From assembly GCF_023558375.1 (NCBI RefSeq), contig NZ_CP083761.1, positions 2,660,001-2,724,000 of the forward strand: a stretch of DNA of 64,000 bases, written 5' to 3'. Under the pieces are notes generated by a model. It had not been told where the DNA came from, made no database searches, and was given only the letters and a program-made list of their open reading frames with translations. Below, piece by piece: positions 19,798 to 28,594 of this stretch. Each line of letters starts with the position of its first letter. Position 1 is the stretch's first letter. The translations under genes were made by a program, and so were the position numbers. The DNA is from Chroococcidiopsis sp. CCMEE 29 (lineage in GTDB: Bacteria > Cyanobacteriota > Cyanobacteriia > Cyanobacteriales > Chroococcidiopsidaceae).

Positions 19798-21549
19798 ATG
19801 CAGATTACAGACGATCTCCAGAAATTATTAGATATTTTGCCACTAGAAATTAGGCAGGTCTTAGATCAGCACCCTTCTAGAGACAACTTGATTGAAGTGG
19901 TGATGGATCTGGGTCGTCGCCCAGAAGCCCGTTTTCCTGAGAGTGCGGAATATTTGTCCGACAGCGGAGTTTCTCAAGAACAACTTTCCTATTGCATCCA
20001 GCGGGTAGGTCACTTTGGCGGGGATAACCGAGCAGGAATTGCCCAAACCTTACACCGCATTAGCGCCATTCGGAACCGAACTGGCGAGATTATTGGTTTA
20101 ACCTGTAGAGTTGGTCGGGCAGTCTACGGCACGATCCACATGATCCGCGATTTAGTAGAGACGGGTCAATCAATTCTGATGTTAGGTCGTCCAGGTGTAG
20201 GAAAAACCACTGCCTTACGGGAAATCGCGCGGGTGTTAGCGGATGAACTGAATAAGCGAGTTGTGATTATCGACACCTCCAATGAAATAGCCGGAGATGG
20301 AGATATCCCCCACCCAGCCATTGGTCGAGCGCGGAGAATGCAAGTGGCGCGTCCGGAACTCCAACATCAAGTGATGATTGAGGCAGTGGAGAACCATATG
20401 CCAGAAGTGATCGTAATTGATGAAATTGGCACAGAACTGGAAGCGAGTGCGGCGCGGACAATCGCTGAGCGAGGAGTACAGCTAGTGGGCACAGCTCACG
20501 GCAACCAGATCGAAAACCTGATCAAAAACCCTACACTGTCTGATTTGGTGGGCGGTATTCAAGCGGTAACACTGGGCGATGAAGAGGCTAGGCGGCGGCG
20601 GACTCAAAAGACCGTACTGGAGCGCAAAGCCCCACCTACGTTTGAGATTGCAGTGGAAATGCTTCAACGGCAGCGCTGGGTAGTGCATGACAGCGTAGCT
20701 GACACAGTAGACACTCTACTACGGGGGCGTCAACCTCTGCCGCAAGTCAGAACAGTCGATGAAAGTGGGAAAGTCACAATTCTACGTGAGTCACAAACTC
20801 AGCCAAGAGGTTTAGGGCAAGATTCACGAGAGGAAGAAAATAGTCTCTCACTCAGCCCTCGCCTTTCACCTACTTTGAACTCAAGCGGATGGCGTGCCGC
20901 TGGTCAGATGCTACCACTTACCCCTGTGCGCGAGCGAGAGCAAATCTCAGGAGAACAGGAGTTTGAGCGATTGCTGGATGAATCTCTAGAGCAACCTGCT
21001 CGCTTTAGTGACATGGGATTAAAGGCAGGTCCAAACGGTGAAGATTTACCACTGCACATTTACCCCTATGGTGTGAGTCGCCATCAGCTAGAGCATGTAA
21101 TCCAGGTGCTGAACTTGCCAGTAATACTGACTAAGGAAATTGATAGTGCTGATGCGATTTTGGCACTGCGATCGCACGTCAAAAATCACTCTAAGTTACG
21201 GCAAGTTGCTAGAGTGCGTCATGTACCTATTCACATGATTAAAGCCAGCACGATTCCTCAAATTACCCGTGCCTTGCGACGGTTGTTAGATATGGATGAA
21301 CCAGGCACAACCGATGAACGCGAACTTAGCCTCTTTACCCAAAGTGGCAGTGAAGATGAACTCGATGCCTTAGAAGAAGCAAGACTTGCTGTGGAGCAAA
21401 TTGTAATTCCCAAGGGGCAGCCAGTGGAGTTACTACCTCGCTCTGCCAAGGTGCGGAAGATGCAACACGAATTGGTTGAACATTATCGCCTCAAGTCAGA
21501 CAGTTTTGGGGATGAACCGAATCGTCGCCTGCGGATCTATCCGGCGTGA
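19798..21549 (+). CDS. R3H domain-containing AAA-type ATPase (Ycf45 / SpoIIIAA-like)
   Basis: A 583-residue protein of the family annotated Ycf45 in algal plastids. Residues about 115-290 form a P-loop ATPase with Walker A GRPGVGKTT, Walker B VIVIDEIG and conserved RARRMQVARPELQHQVMIEA, similar to SpoIIIAA. The C-terminus (about 545-583) is an R3H single-stranded nucleic-acid-binding motif, including KMQHELVEHYRLKSDSFGDE and RRLRIYPA. The central region about 330-400 is low in conservation. The cellular role is not established; nucleic-acid binding is inferred from the R3H motif. Confidence 0.9.
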   Translation: MQITDDLQKLLDILPLEIRQVLDQHPSRDNLIEVVMDLGRRPEARFPESAEYLSDSGVSQEQLSYCIQRVGHFGGDNRAGIAQTLHRISAIRNRTGEIIGLTCRVGRAVYGTIHMIRDLVETGQSILMLGRPGVGKTTALREIARVLADELNKRVVIIDTSNEIAGDGDIPHPAIGRARRMQVARPELQHQVMIEAVENHMPEVIVIDEIGTELEASAARTIAERGVQLVGTAHGNQIENLIKNPTLSDLVGGIQAVTLGDEEARRRRTQKTVLERKAPPTFEIAVEMLQRQRWVVHDSVADTVDTLLRGRQPLPQVRTVDESGKVTILRESQTQPRGLGQDSREEENSLSLSPRLSPTLNSSGWRAAGQMLPLTPVREREQISGEQEFERLLDESLEQPARFSDMGLKAGPNGEDLPLHIYPYGVSRHQLEHVIQVLNLPVILTKEIDSADAILALRSHVKNHSKLRQVARVRHVPIHMIKASTIPQITRALRRLLDMDEPGTTDERELSLFTQSGSEDELDALEEARLAVEQIVIPKGQPVELLPRSAKVRKMQHELVEHYRLKSDSFGDEPNRRLRIYPA

Positions 21550-21624
21550 GTCAATGGCTGAGAAGACAACAGAGGTTAAGAACAAAGATTATTTATGCCG
21601 TTTACCAAAACGTAGCCAAAAATC

Positions 21625-21655
21625 TTGACATTTTGCCCTCACTAGCTGCTAAGAT
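21625..21655 (+). promoter_or_regulatory. Promoter of tRNA-Gln
   Basis: TTGACA at 21625-21630 and an extended -10 TGCTAAGAT (hexamer at 21650-21655), spaced 19 bases. Transcription would begin about ten bases before the tRNA. Confidence 0.65.
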
Positions 21656-21671
21656 AGTCAAGGCAAAACAT

Positions 21672-21743
21672 TGGGGCGTAGCCAAGTGGTAAGGCAGCGG
21701 GTTTTGGTCCCGCCATCCCTAGGTTCGAATCCTAGCGCCCCAG
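21672..21743 (+). tRNA. trnQ: tRNA-Gln (anticodon UUG)
   Basis: A complete cloverleaf: acceptor arms TGGGGCG and CGCCCCA pair perfectly, the anticodon loop is TTTTGGT with anticodon TTG, and the T arm is CTAGGTTCGAATCCTAG. No CCA is encoded. It has its own promoter and a perfect terminator hairpin. Confidence 0.96.
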
Positions 21744-21748
21744 TCTAC

Positions 21749-21787
21749 ATAGTAAGGTCAGGTTTGATACCTGACCTTACTATTTTG
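21749..21787 (+). terminator. Terminator of tRNA-Gln
   Basis: A perfect 15-bp stem (21749-21763 with 21769-21783, arm ATAGTAAGGTCAGGT) and a five-base loop, followed by TTTGG. It is placed six bases after the tRNA. Confidence 0.85.
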
Positions 21788-21849
21788 GTATTAGCAAATC
21801 GCCCTCAGGCTGGAAATCTAGACCTATACATATAGTCCGCGCAGGCTGA

Positions 21850-23174
21850 TTGACTTGTATCTTTAAATTAGACTGATTAAACTCAGTTTACAGGTCTACT
21901 CTCTAGTCAAGAGAGTGGGAGGTACAAGCGAGTCTGGTGGTTGACGGAGGCGCTACAGCTTGGTTGTCAGATAAAGACCGTTGTCACCTCAATCTGATTG
22001 GATTCTCTAAATCTGGACGGTATCTAAAGCAACTGTAACAATAGTAGAGCTTGCATACACAAGTGTAGTTGAGAGCCAGTCACCTGTGGTTAACTCAGGA
22101 TGTAAGGGAACAAGACTATATGGAAACAGCGGTTTTAGGGATTGATGTTGGTAAGAGTAAAGTGCATGTTTGTTTACTCCTACCAAACGGCAAGAGTAAA
22201 CCAAAGGCACTAGGGAACAATCTAGAGGGGTATCAAGAACTTTTAAATTGGCTATCAAGACAAGGAATCACTAAAGTGCATGCCTGTATGGAGGCTACAG
22301 GGAGTTATGGCAGCGCCTTAGCACGATACTTGTACGAGCACAGACAAACGGTTAGTCTGGTCAATCCCAGCCGAGTGAAGGGATTTGCTATCAGTGAAAT
22401 GACGCGAACCAAAACAGACAAGGTAGATGCTGGAGTCATTGCTCGCTTTTGCGCCGCGCTGCATCCGCCCAGCTGGAGTCCACCTGCTGTTGAGATTGAG
22501 CAACTGCAGGCAATCATGCGGCGACTCGAATCGCTCAATCAAATGCTGCAACAGGAGAAGAACCGTTTAGATGTCACTGATAACGCATCTGTGCAAGCGT
22601 CGATTTCAGCCCACATTCAGTTTTTAGAGAACGAGCTCGGCAAGACACGGCAATTGATTCATGCTCACTTCGAGCAGCATACAAACTTGAGAGCCCAACG
22701 GAATTTGCTCACTTCAATTCCAGGTGTGGGAGAGCAAACCGCTGCTAGCATTTTGGCAGAAATTGGTAGTGTGACTACCTTTGAAAGCGCCCGTCAATTG
22801 GCTGCCTATAGTGGGCTGACACCGCGTGAGCGCACAAGTGGCACTTCTGTAAGAGGCAAGACAAGTCTTTCGCGCATCGGTAACTCTAGACTTCGCAAGG
22901 CTTTGTTCATGCCTGCTTTAACAGCTGCTCAATGTAATCCGATTTTACATGACCTCTGGGAACGCCTGTTGAGACGTGGCAAGACCAAAATGGTTGCAGT
23001 AGGAGCCGTGATGCGAAAATTACTACATTTAGCATTTGGAGTCCTCAAGTCAGGAAAACCTTTCGACCCTGATTACAGTAAGCCACTTGCAACTGTTGCT
23101 GCTTGAGAATAAGACAGTTATTGTACTTATGAAAAAATCCCTAAATAGGTTGCCAAAACAAGACGGTATCTGAC
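21850..23174 (+). mobile_element. IS110-type insertion sequence, copy A
   Basis: 1325 bases shared with the inverted copy at 26623-27947. The limits come from aligning the two copies: outside TTGAC at the left and TGAC at the right, the flanks differ. There are no terminal inverted repeats; TGAC appears at both ends and may include the target core. The left non-coding end is about 267 bases and structured (hairpin ACTCTCT-AGTCA-AGAGAGT at 21898-21916), the right end only about 65 bases. That asymmetry is the layout of IS110-group elements whose left end encodes a bridge RNA. Confidence 0.88.
22120..23106 (+). CDS. IS110-family transposase (DEDD), copy A
   Basis: A 328-residue recombinase starting METAVLGIDVGKSKVHVCLL; a start 17 codons upstream is possible but precedes the conserved region. 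The N-terminal RuvC-like domain shows GIDVGKSK, CMEATGSYGSALARYL and KTDKVDAGVIARFCA, carrying the acidic residues. The C-terminal domain has LLTSIPGVGEQTAASILAEI and TSLSRIGNSRLRKALFMPAL with the conserved serine. Intact. It differs from copy B by about a dozen residues. Confidence 0.93.
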   Translation: METAVLGIDVGKSKVHVCLLLPNGKSKPKALGNNLEGYQELLNWLSRQGITKVHACMEATGSYGSALARYLYEHRQTVSLVNPSRVKGFAISEMTRTKTDKVDAGVIARFCAALHPPSWSPPAVEIEQLQAIMRRLESLNQMLQQEKNRLDVTDNASVQASISAHIQFLENELGKTRQLIHAHFEQHTNLRAQRNLLTSIPGVGEQTAASILAEIGSVTTFESARQLAAYSGLTPRERTSGTSVRGKTSLSRIGNSRLRKALFMPALTAAQCNPILHDLWERLLRRGKTKMVAVGAVMRKLLHLAFGVLKSGKPFDPDYSKPLATVAA

Positions 23175-23465
23175 AAAACTCGTAAAGCCCAAAGCCGTCC
23201 CGCCTTGGATTCAAATCCAAGGCTAATAGCAAAAGTCCGTTAATGAAAGTTAAAGAATTAGTCCGGTAATAATCCAACATAGCGCAAGAGCTCAGTAGAA
23301 GCTTGACCTCACATCTTGCATTAGTACAAAGGCTCTAATTGCCAAAGGGCAGCTTTCAATGAGAGAAAAGGGCGTGAAACCAAAATAGAGCAAGAACAAT
23401 GTCAACCATTCTTGCCCACCCCTCGGCTGTGGTGGTGATACCACAGCCTCGCCCAAGGGCTAGTT
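23175..23465. other. Non-coding remnant between IS copies
   Basis: No gene is visible. A strong hairpin, GCCTTGGATT-CA-AATCCAAGGC at 23202-23223, stands near the IS110 end. The rest looks like flanking remnant of the decayed transposase element. Confidence 0.5.
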
Positions 23466-24541
23466 TACACCTGGCTGGGTTTGATGCCGAGTCACTACCA
23501 ACGAGATAGCCTGCAAGCAATCTTAGGCTTATTTTTACAAGCGCAGGGACATCCTCTACCGCAGCAATGCCAAGCCAAATCTGCCAGGAGGGAGTCGTTT
23601 TCTCAACGTCTACCCTTGGTCAACTCGTCGTTTGATGCGGGAAAGTCGTCGAACAGTCATCCAGCAAATCTTATCTCAGCCACGAGTGGGGCGCAAACCA
23701 ATCCTACAAGTAATTATTGACTTAACTACACTGGAAAAACGTGGCAAGTTTAAAGCACTTGATGGACTAGTGCGAGTGGATCACAGCAAACGAGGATTGC
23801 ACTTAGTGGTAGTGTATCTTGTTGTAGGGCAGTGGCGCGTGCCTTGGAGTTTTCGGATTTATTGAGGCAAAAATACGCCCTCACCTGCTCAACTTGGATT
23901 AAAACTGGTACACGGCTTACCTCAAGCACTCACCAAACACTTTCAAGTCTTGATTCTGGTGGATACTGCTTCGGTAGCATCGAGTTTTTAACAGCTATTC
24001 GTAAATTAAAATATCATGCCATTGCTGGAGTCCGTTGTGACCGGAAGCTAGATAACGGGCGCCGCATCTGACAGCTACACAAACGCGGGCAACAAGTGCG
24101 CCTAGTAGGGCTGAAGTTTCCTGTCTCCTTGTCCTGGTATGATCTCAAACGAGACGATGGTCACGAAGAAAAGCGGTATGTCCTGTCCACTAAAGTTCTT
24201 AAGGGTCATACTATTACTTGGTGGGGAAAGCGTAGATGGCAAATAGAAGGGTGGTTTAAGAGTGCTAAGCATCGCTTTGGTAACAATCGTTTTGGTCAGG
24301 CAACTCTCAAAGGCATCTACCGTTGGCTCGTACTATCGTTGATTGCCTACCTGTTGGCACATTGGGCATACTTGTCTACTGCATTGCCAAATTTACCTGA
24401 TTGGGGAGAGGCAGCAAAACTCGCACTTGAAGTTTTTCTCCCCCATTTGGTTGTACTGCTTCTGCTGCTCGAAGTCCAACGCCTACAACCACTGGTACGA
24501 ACACATGGTCTAGAGATTCAAATTACTAGGTGCAAGATGTG
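23466..24541 (+). pseudogene. Decayed DDE transposase (IS4/IS701-like)
   Basis: Fragments in several frames read as one transposase of about 350 residues: QRDSLQAILGLFLQAQG, then LMRESRRTVIQQILSQPRVG, VRVDHSKRGLHLVVVYLVVG, LILVDTA, FLTAIRKLKYHAIAGVRCDR and TWWGKRRWQIEGWFKSAKHR (with the Glu of the DDE triad), ending GIYRWLVLSLIAYLLAHWAY. Damage includes frameshifts near 23592 and 23960 and TGA stops at about 23864 and 24069, where CGA (Arg) would be expected. The family is a guess from the Y-x-x-K-like catalytic block; certainly non-functional. Confidence 0.8.
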
Positions 24542-25158
24542 AGTAGAGCCAAGAATTCCCGTCACGAAGAGTGCGGGGAGTGTCAACAGTGTTCAAGTTT
24601 GTAGGGAGCGGGTTTTTCTGAATCGTAATTATGTTTAATCGTAGCCGTCGCAATCTGGCTAGTTGGTTCACCCTAGTGATGGGAAGTATTCTAATTGTCT
24701 TTGCAGGAGTGATTTACTACCTGGAAGCAGTAGATGAACTAGAGGAAGTCGATCGCTTACTCTACAAAAAAACCAGGGCGATGGCAGTCAATATTCAATA
24801 TCAGCTCGATCAGGGGCAGTGGCATGTCAATTTGGACAATGTACCCTGGATAGGTAATAGTCCGCTGCCACTAGACACTGAAATTGCGTACACGCGCTGG
24901 TACGATGCCCAAGGGCAATTGGTAAGATTTTTTGGTGCGCCTCCTCCAGAGCAGTTGACGGTAGTATCTAAATTTCAAACACTTAAGGCGGCTAAAGATC
25001 GGACGTGGACAGAACTCCCTACTCCCTGGCTACGTCAAGTAACGCTACCCGTTTACCAGGATAATTTGTTAATTGGTTATCTACAGGTTGGAACCCCGCT
25101 AACATCCACTCAAAATGAGCTAGCTGAGTTACGGTTGCTATTGATGGCAACAGTGCTA

Positions 25159-26377
25159 GTAGACCACCACGCTGATTTTGACAAGCGGAATGAGATTGGA
25201 GAAACTAAAGAAAAACCAGAAACTCCAATGCCAGAAAAATTCATTGTCAACCTCAATACAGAAGAACGAGAATACTTGCATCAATTAACGCATAAGGGTA
25301 AATGTCCAGCTCGTGTGTTCAAGCGAGCACATATCCTGTTGCTTGCCGATGAAGGACATGCTGATGAAACAATTGCTCAAATGCTACACGTGGGAGAATC
25401 AACGGTACATCGGACTCGTCAAAAGTGTGTAGATGGTGGAGTTAAGTTTGCCTTGAGCGAGCAACCTCGTCCAGGCGGAAAACGTAAATTGGATGGACGC
25501 GCAGAAGCTTTTCTGATAGCAACGGCTTGTAGTGATGCGCCGACAGGACAGAAACGATGGACGATGCAGATGTTAGCAGATCGCCTCGTGGAACTACAGC
25601 TAGTGGACAGCATCTCAGACGAGACGGTACGACGAGTGTTAGAAAAAACGACATCAAGCCGTGGTTAAACCAACAGTGGTGCATTTCACAGGTGAATGCA
25701 GATTTTATCTGGCGGATGGAGGAGGTTTTAGACTTGTACGAGCAACCCTACAATCCATGTGAGCCGGTGGTTTGCTTTGATGAGCGCCCCGTGCAACTAG
25801 TGAGCGAAACCCGCACCCCACTTCCTCGAGAACCAGGAAAACCAAAGCGTTATGACTATGAGTACAAGCGTGAAGGCACGTGCAATCTATTTGCCTTTTT
25901 TCAACCGTTAGCACAGTGGCGACATATCAAAGTGACTGACCAACGCACTGCACAAGATTTTGCCTTGTGTATGCAGTATTTGGTGGATGTCTTATTCCCA
26001 TTTGCACACCTAATTCATGTTGTGTTGGACAACTTGAACACCCATACGCCCGCTGCTTTGTATCAAACCTTTGACGCGGTTGAAGCTCGTCGTATTCTCG
26101 AGAAGTTACAGTTTCACTACACTCCAGTTCATGGCAGTTGGTTAAATATGGTCGAACTGGAACTATCGGTTTTATCTGGTCAATGTTTAGAGCGTCGCAT
26201 TCCGTCCACTGAAGAACTGTCTAGAGAAGTCGCAGCATGGGAAGCATCTCGTAATCAGGCTCAAGCAAGCGTGAACTGGCGTTTCACTAACACTCAAGCA
26301 CGAATCAAGCTAGAACGTTTGTATCCTCAACCAAGCCTGTCAGAATCTAGCCTGTCAAAATTGTAGTGGTGGTCTAC
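25159..26377 (+). mobile_element. IS630-type insertion sequence
   Basis: 1219 bases. Terminal inverted repeats start with perfect 12-mers GTAGACCACCAC / GTGGTGGTCTAC and extend imperfectly to about 28 bases (ATTTTGACAAGC against ATTTTGACAGGC). The TA target dinucleotide is duplicated on both sides, the hallmark of the IS630/Tc1 superfamily. It lies inside the histidine kinase gene. Confidence 0.93.
25228..26366 (+). CDS. IS630-type transposase, two frames joined by a -1 frameshift
   Basis: Frame A (25228-25668, 146 residues, MPEKFIVNLNTEEREYLHQL) holds the helix-turn-helix DNA-binding region with ETIAQMLHVGESTVHRTRQK. Frame B, one base back, continues from about 25648 to 26366 with the DDE catalytic domain: VVCFDERPVQ, HVVLDNLNTHTPAALY and HGSWLNMVELELSVL. 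The overlap contains a run of six A (25643-25648); slipping back one base there gives ...VLEKNDIKPWLNQQWCI, which is the family sequence at this point. So a -1 slip or transcriptional slippage, normal for this family, is likely rather than a mutation. Confidence 0.85.
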
Positions 26378-26622
26378 TAGTGACCTTGGGAATTATTGGT
26401 CTTGCCGGTTGGTTTTTAGGCGGGCTGGCGATGCAACCAATTCATCAGGCTTACGAACAGCTAAAGCGCTTCACATCTGATGCTTCCCATGAGCTGCGTG
26501 CACCCTTGGCGGCGGTAGTGAGTAATGCACAAGTCGGTTTGCTCTCCTCAACTGGGGATAGTTCCCAGCAGCGTGTCCGGTTCGAGAAAATTGTTAAAGT
26601 TGCCAAGTCAATGAGTTTGCTA

Positions 26623-27947
26623 GTCAGATACCGTCTTGTTTTGGCAACCTATTTAGGGATTTTTTCATAAGTACAATAACTGTCTTATTCTCAAGCAGCA
26701 ACAGTTGCAAGTGGCTTACCGTAATCAGGGTCGAAAGGTTTTCCTGACTTGAGGACTCCAAATGCTAAATGTAGTAATTTTCGCATCACGGCTCCTACTG
26801 CAACCATTTTGGTCTTGCCACGTCTCAACAGGCGTTCCCAGAGGTCATGTAAAATCGGATTACATTGAGCAGCTGTTAAAGCAGGCATGAACAAAGCCTT
26901 GCGAAGTCTAGAGTTACCGATGCGCGAAAGACTTGTCTTGCCTCTTACAGAAGTGCCACTTGTGCGCTCACGCGGTGTCAGCCCACTATAGGCAGCCAAT
27001 TGACGGGCGCTTTCAAAGGTAGTCACACTACCAATTTCTGCCAAGATGCTGGCAGCGGTTTGCTCTCCCACACCTGGAATTGAAGTGAGCAAATCGCGTT
27101 GGGCTCTCAAGTTTGTATGCTGCTTGAAGTGAGTATGAATCAATTGCCGTGTCTTGCCGAGCTCGTTCTCTAAAAACTGAATGTGGCTTGAAATCGACGC
27201 TTGTACATCTGGGTTATCAGTGACATCTAAACGGTTCTTCTCCTGTTGTAGCATTTGATTGAGCGATTCGAGTCGCCGCATGATTGCCTGTAGTTGCTCA
27301 ATCTCAGCAGCAGGTGGACTCCAGCTAGGCGGATGCAGTGCGGCGCAAAACCGAGCAATGACTCCAGCATCTACCTTGTCTGTTTTGGTTCGCGTCATTT
27401 CACTGATAGCAAATCCCTTTACTCGGCTGGGATTGACTAGACTCACCGTTTGTTCCTGCTCGTAGAAGTATCGTGCTAAGGCGCTGCCATAACTCCCTGT
27501 AGCCTCCATACAAGCGTGCACTTTAGTGATTCCTTGTCTTGATAGCCAATTTAAAAGTTCTTGATACCCCTCTAGATTGTTCCCTAATGCTTTTGGTTTA
27601 CTCTTGCCGTTTGGTAGGAGTAAACAAACATGCACTTTACTCTTACCAACATCAATCCCTAAAACCGCTGTTTCCATATAGTCTTGTTCCCTTACATCCT
27701 GAGTTAACCACAGGTGACTGGCTCTCAACTACACTTGTGTATGCAAGCTCTACTATTGTTACAGTTGCTTTAGATACCGTCCAGATTTAGAGAATCCAAT
27801 CAGATTGAGGTGACAACGGTCTTTATCTGACAACCAAGCTGTAGCGCCTCCGTCAACCACCAGACTCGCTTGTACCTCCCACTCTCTTGACTAGAGAGTA
27901 GACCTGTAAACTGAGTTTAATCAGTCTAATTTAAAGATACAAGTCAA
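26623..27947 (-). mobile_element. IS110-type insertion sequence, copy B
   Basis: 1325 bases, inverted relative to copy A and nearly identical. It interrupts the histidine kinase between the H-box and the ATPase domain. TGAC (GTCA on the plus strand) stands at both ends. Rejoining the kinase as ...TTG CTA GTC + CAA CTA TTA TTC... keeps the reading frame, suggesting the true element is 26626-27944; rejoining over a single GTCA does not. The exact junction is therefore uncertain by a few bases. Confidence 0.88.
26691..27677 (-). CDS. IS110-family transposase (DEDD), copy B
   Basis: 328 residues from the same start as copy A (METAVLGIDVGKSKVHVCLL). All motifs of copy A are kept: GIDVGKSK, CMEATGSYGSALARY, KTDKVDAGVIARFCA, IPGVGEQTAASILAEIG and the serine region SLSRIGNSRLRKAL. 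Differences include Phe-Tyr-Glu-Gln-Glu-Gln for Leu-Tyr-Glu-His-Arg-Gln near residue 88 and Asn-Pro-Asp-Val for Asn-Ala-Ser-Val near 165. Intact. Confidence 0.93.
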   Translation of the reverse strand: METAVLGIDVGKSKVHVCLLLPNGKSKPKALGNNLEGYQELLNWLSRQGITKVHACMEATGSYGSALARYFYEQEQTVSLVNPSRVKGFAISEMTRTKTDKVDAGVIARFCAALHPPSWSPPAAEIEQLQAIMRRLESLNQMLQQEKNRLDVTDNPDVQASISSHIQFLENELGKTRQLIHTHFKQHTNLRAQRDLLTSIPGVGEQTAASILAEIGSVTTFESARQLAAYSGLTPRERTSGTSVRGKTSLSRIGNSRLRKALFMPALTAAQCNPILHDLWERLLRRGKTKMVAVGAVMRKLLHLAFGVLKSGKPFDPDYGKPLATVAA

Positions 27948-28594
27948 CTATTATTCCTAGCTCGGCATGAAGAGAAATTAACACCTGAATCCTTGCAAAA
28001 GATTGAGCTGACGAGTTTATTACAAGAGTTGGCAGATGACTATGCTATCCAAGCAGCAGCACAAAATCTCAGCCTGATTAGCAAGCTGCCTCAGCATCCA
28101 GTGAAGGTACAAGCTGAGCCCAACCTTTTACGTCAAGCAGTGATGAACCTGTTGAATAACGCCTGCAAGTATACTCCTGCTGGTGGTAAAGTTCAGTTGT
28201 GGCTCTTTACCCAACCCAACCAGGCTGTAATTCAAGTTGAGGACAATGGGATTGGAATTCCTCAGAGTGATTTACCCCGGATATTTGAGCGGTTTTATCG
28301 GGTGGATACTGAGCGATCGCGCAAAACAGGTGGTTTTGGTTTGGGGTTAGCGATCGCCCAGCAGATTGTTCAAGCCCATGGAGGTCAAATCAGCGCTACT
28401 AGTATAGGACAGGGTTCAACCTTTCAAATCAAACTACCACTCAAGCCGCATCGCTAAGTAATAACGATACTTTGCAGAGTCAGCCTCTGCCTAGATTGGA
28501 GGAAGCATTTTTGTGCTTGAGTTGATCCCCATTCACCTCTACAATTAAACCAATTTAAAATATATCACTGGGCTTTTCCTGCCTAGGAGCCATC

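Larger units (their letters stand above)
24631..28457 (+). pseudogene. Sensor histidine kinase, split by an IS630-type and an IS110-type insertion
   Basis: Three host segments form one kinase: 24631-25158, about 26378-26625 and about 27945-28457. Segment 1 has a transmembrane helix (LASWFTLVMGSILIVFAGVI) and a periplasmic domain. Segment 2 completes the second membrane helix and carries the H-box FTSDASHELRAPLAAVVSNA. Segment 3 has the N-box [15 protein letters not shown]1 DNGIGIP and G2 [10 protein letters not shown]. The IS630-type element sits in the second membrane helix, with TA duplicated (25157-25158, 26378-26379). Similar in layout to NrsS/RppB-type kinases. No response-regulator gene is next to it; the upstream side is IS debris. 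The protein cannot be made as one chain. Confidence 0.9.

Noticed and set aside
24631-25668. A 345-codon frame reading from the kinase N-terminus into the IS630-type transposase
   Set aside because: It is an accidental fusion across the IS insertion point at 25158/25159, not one protein.
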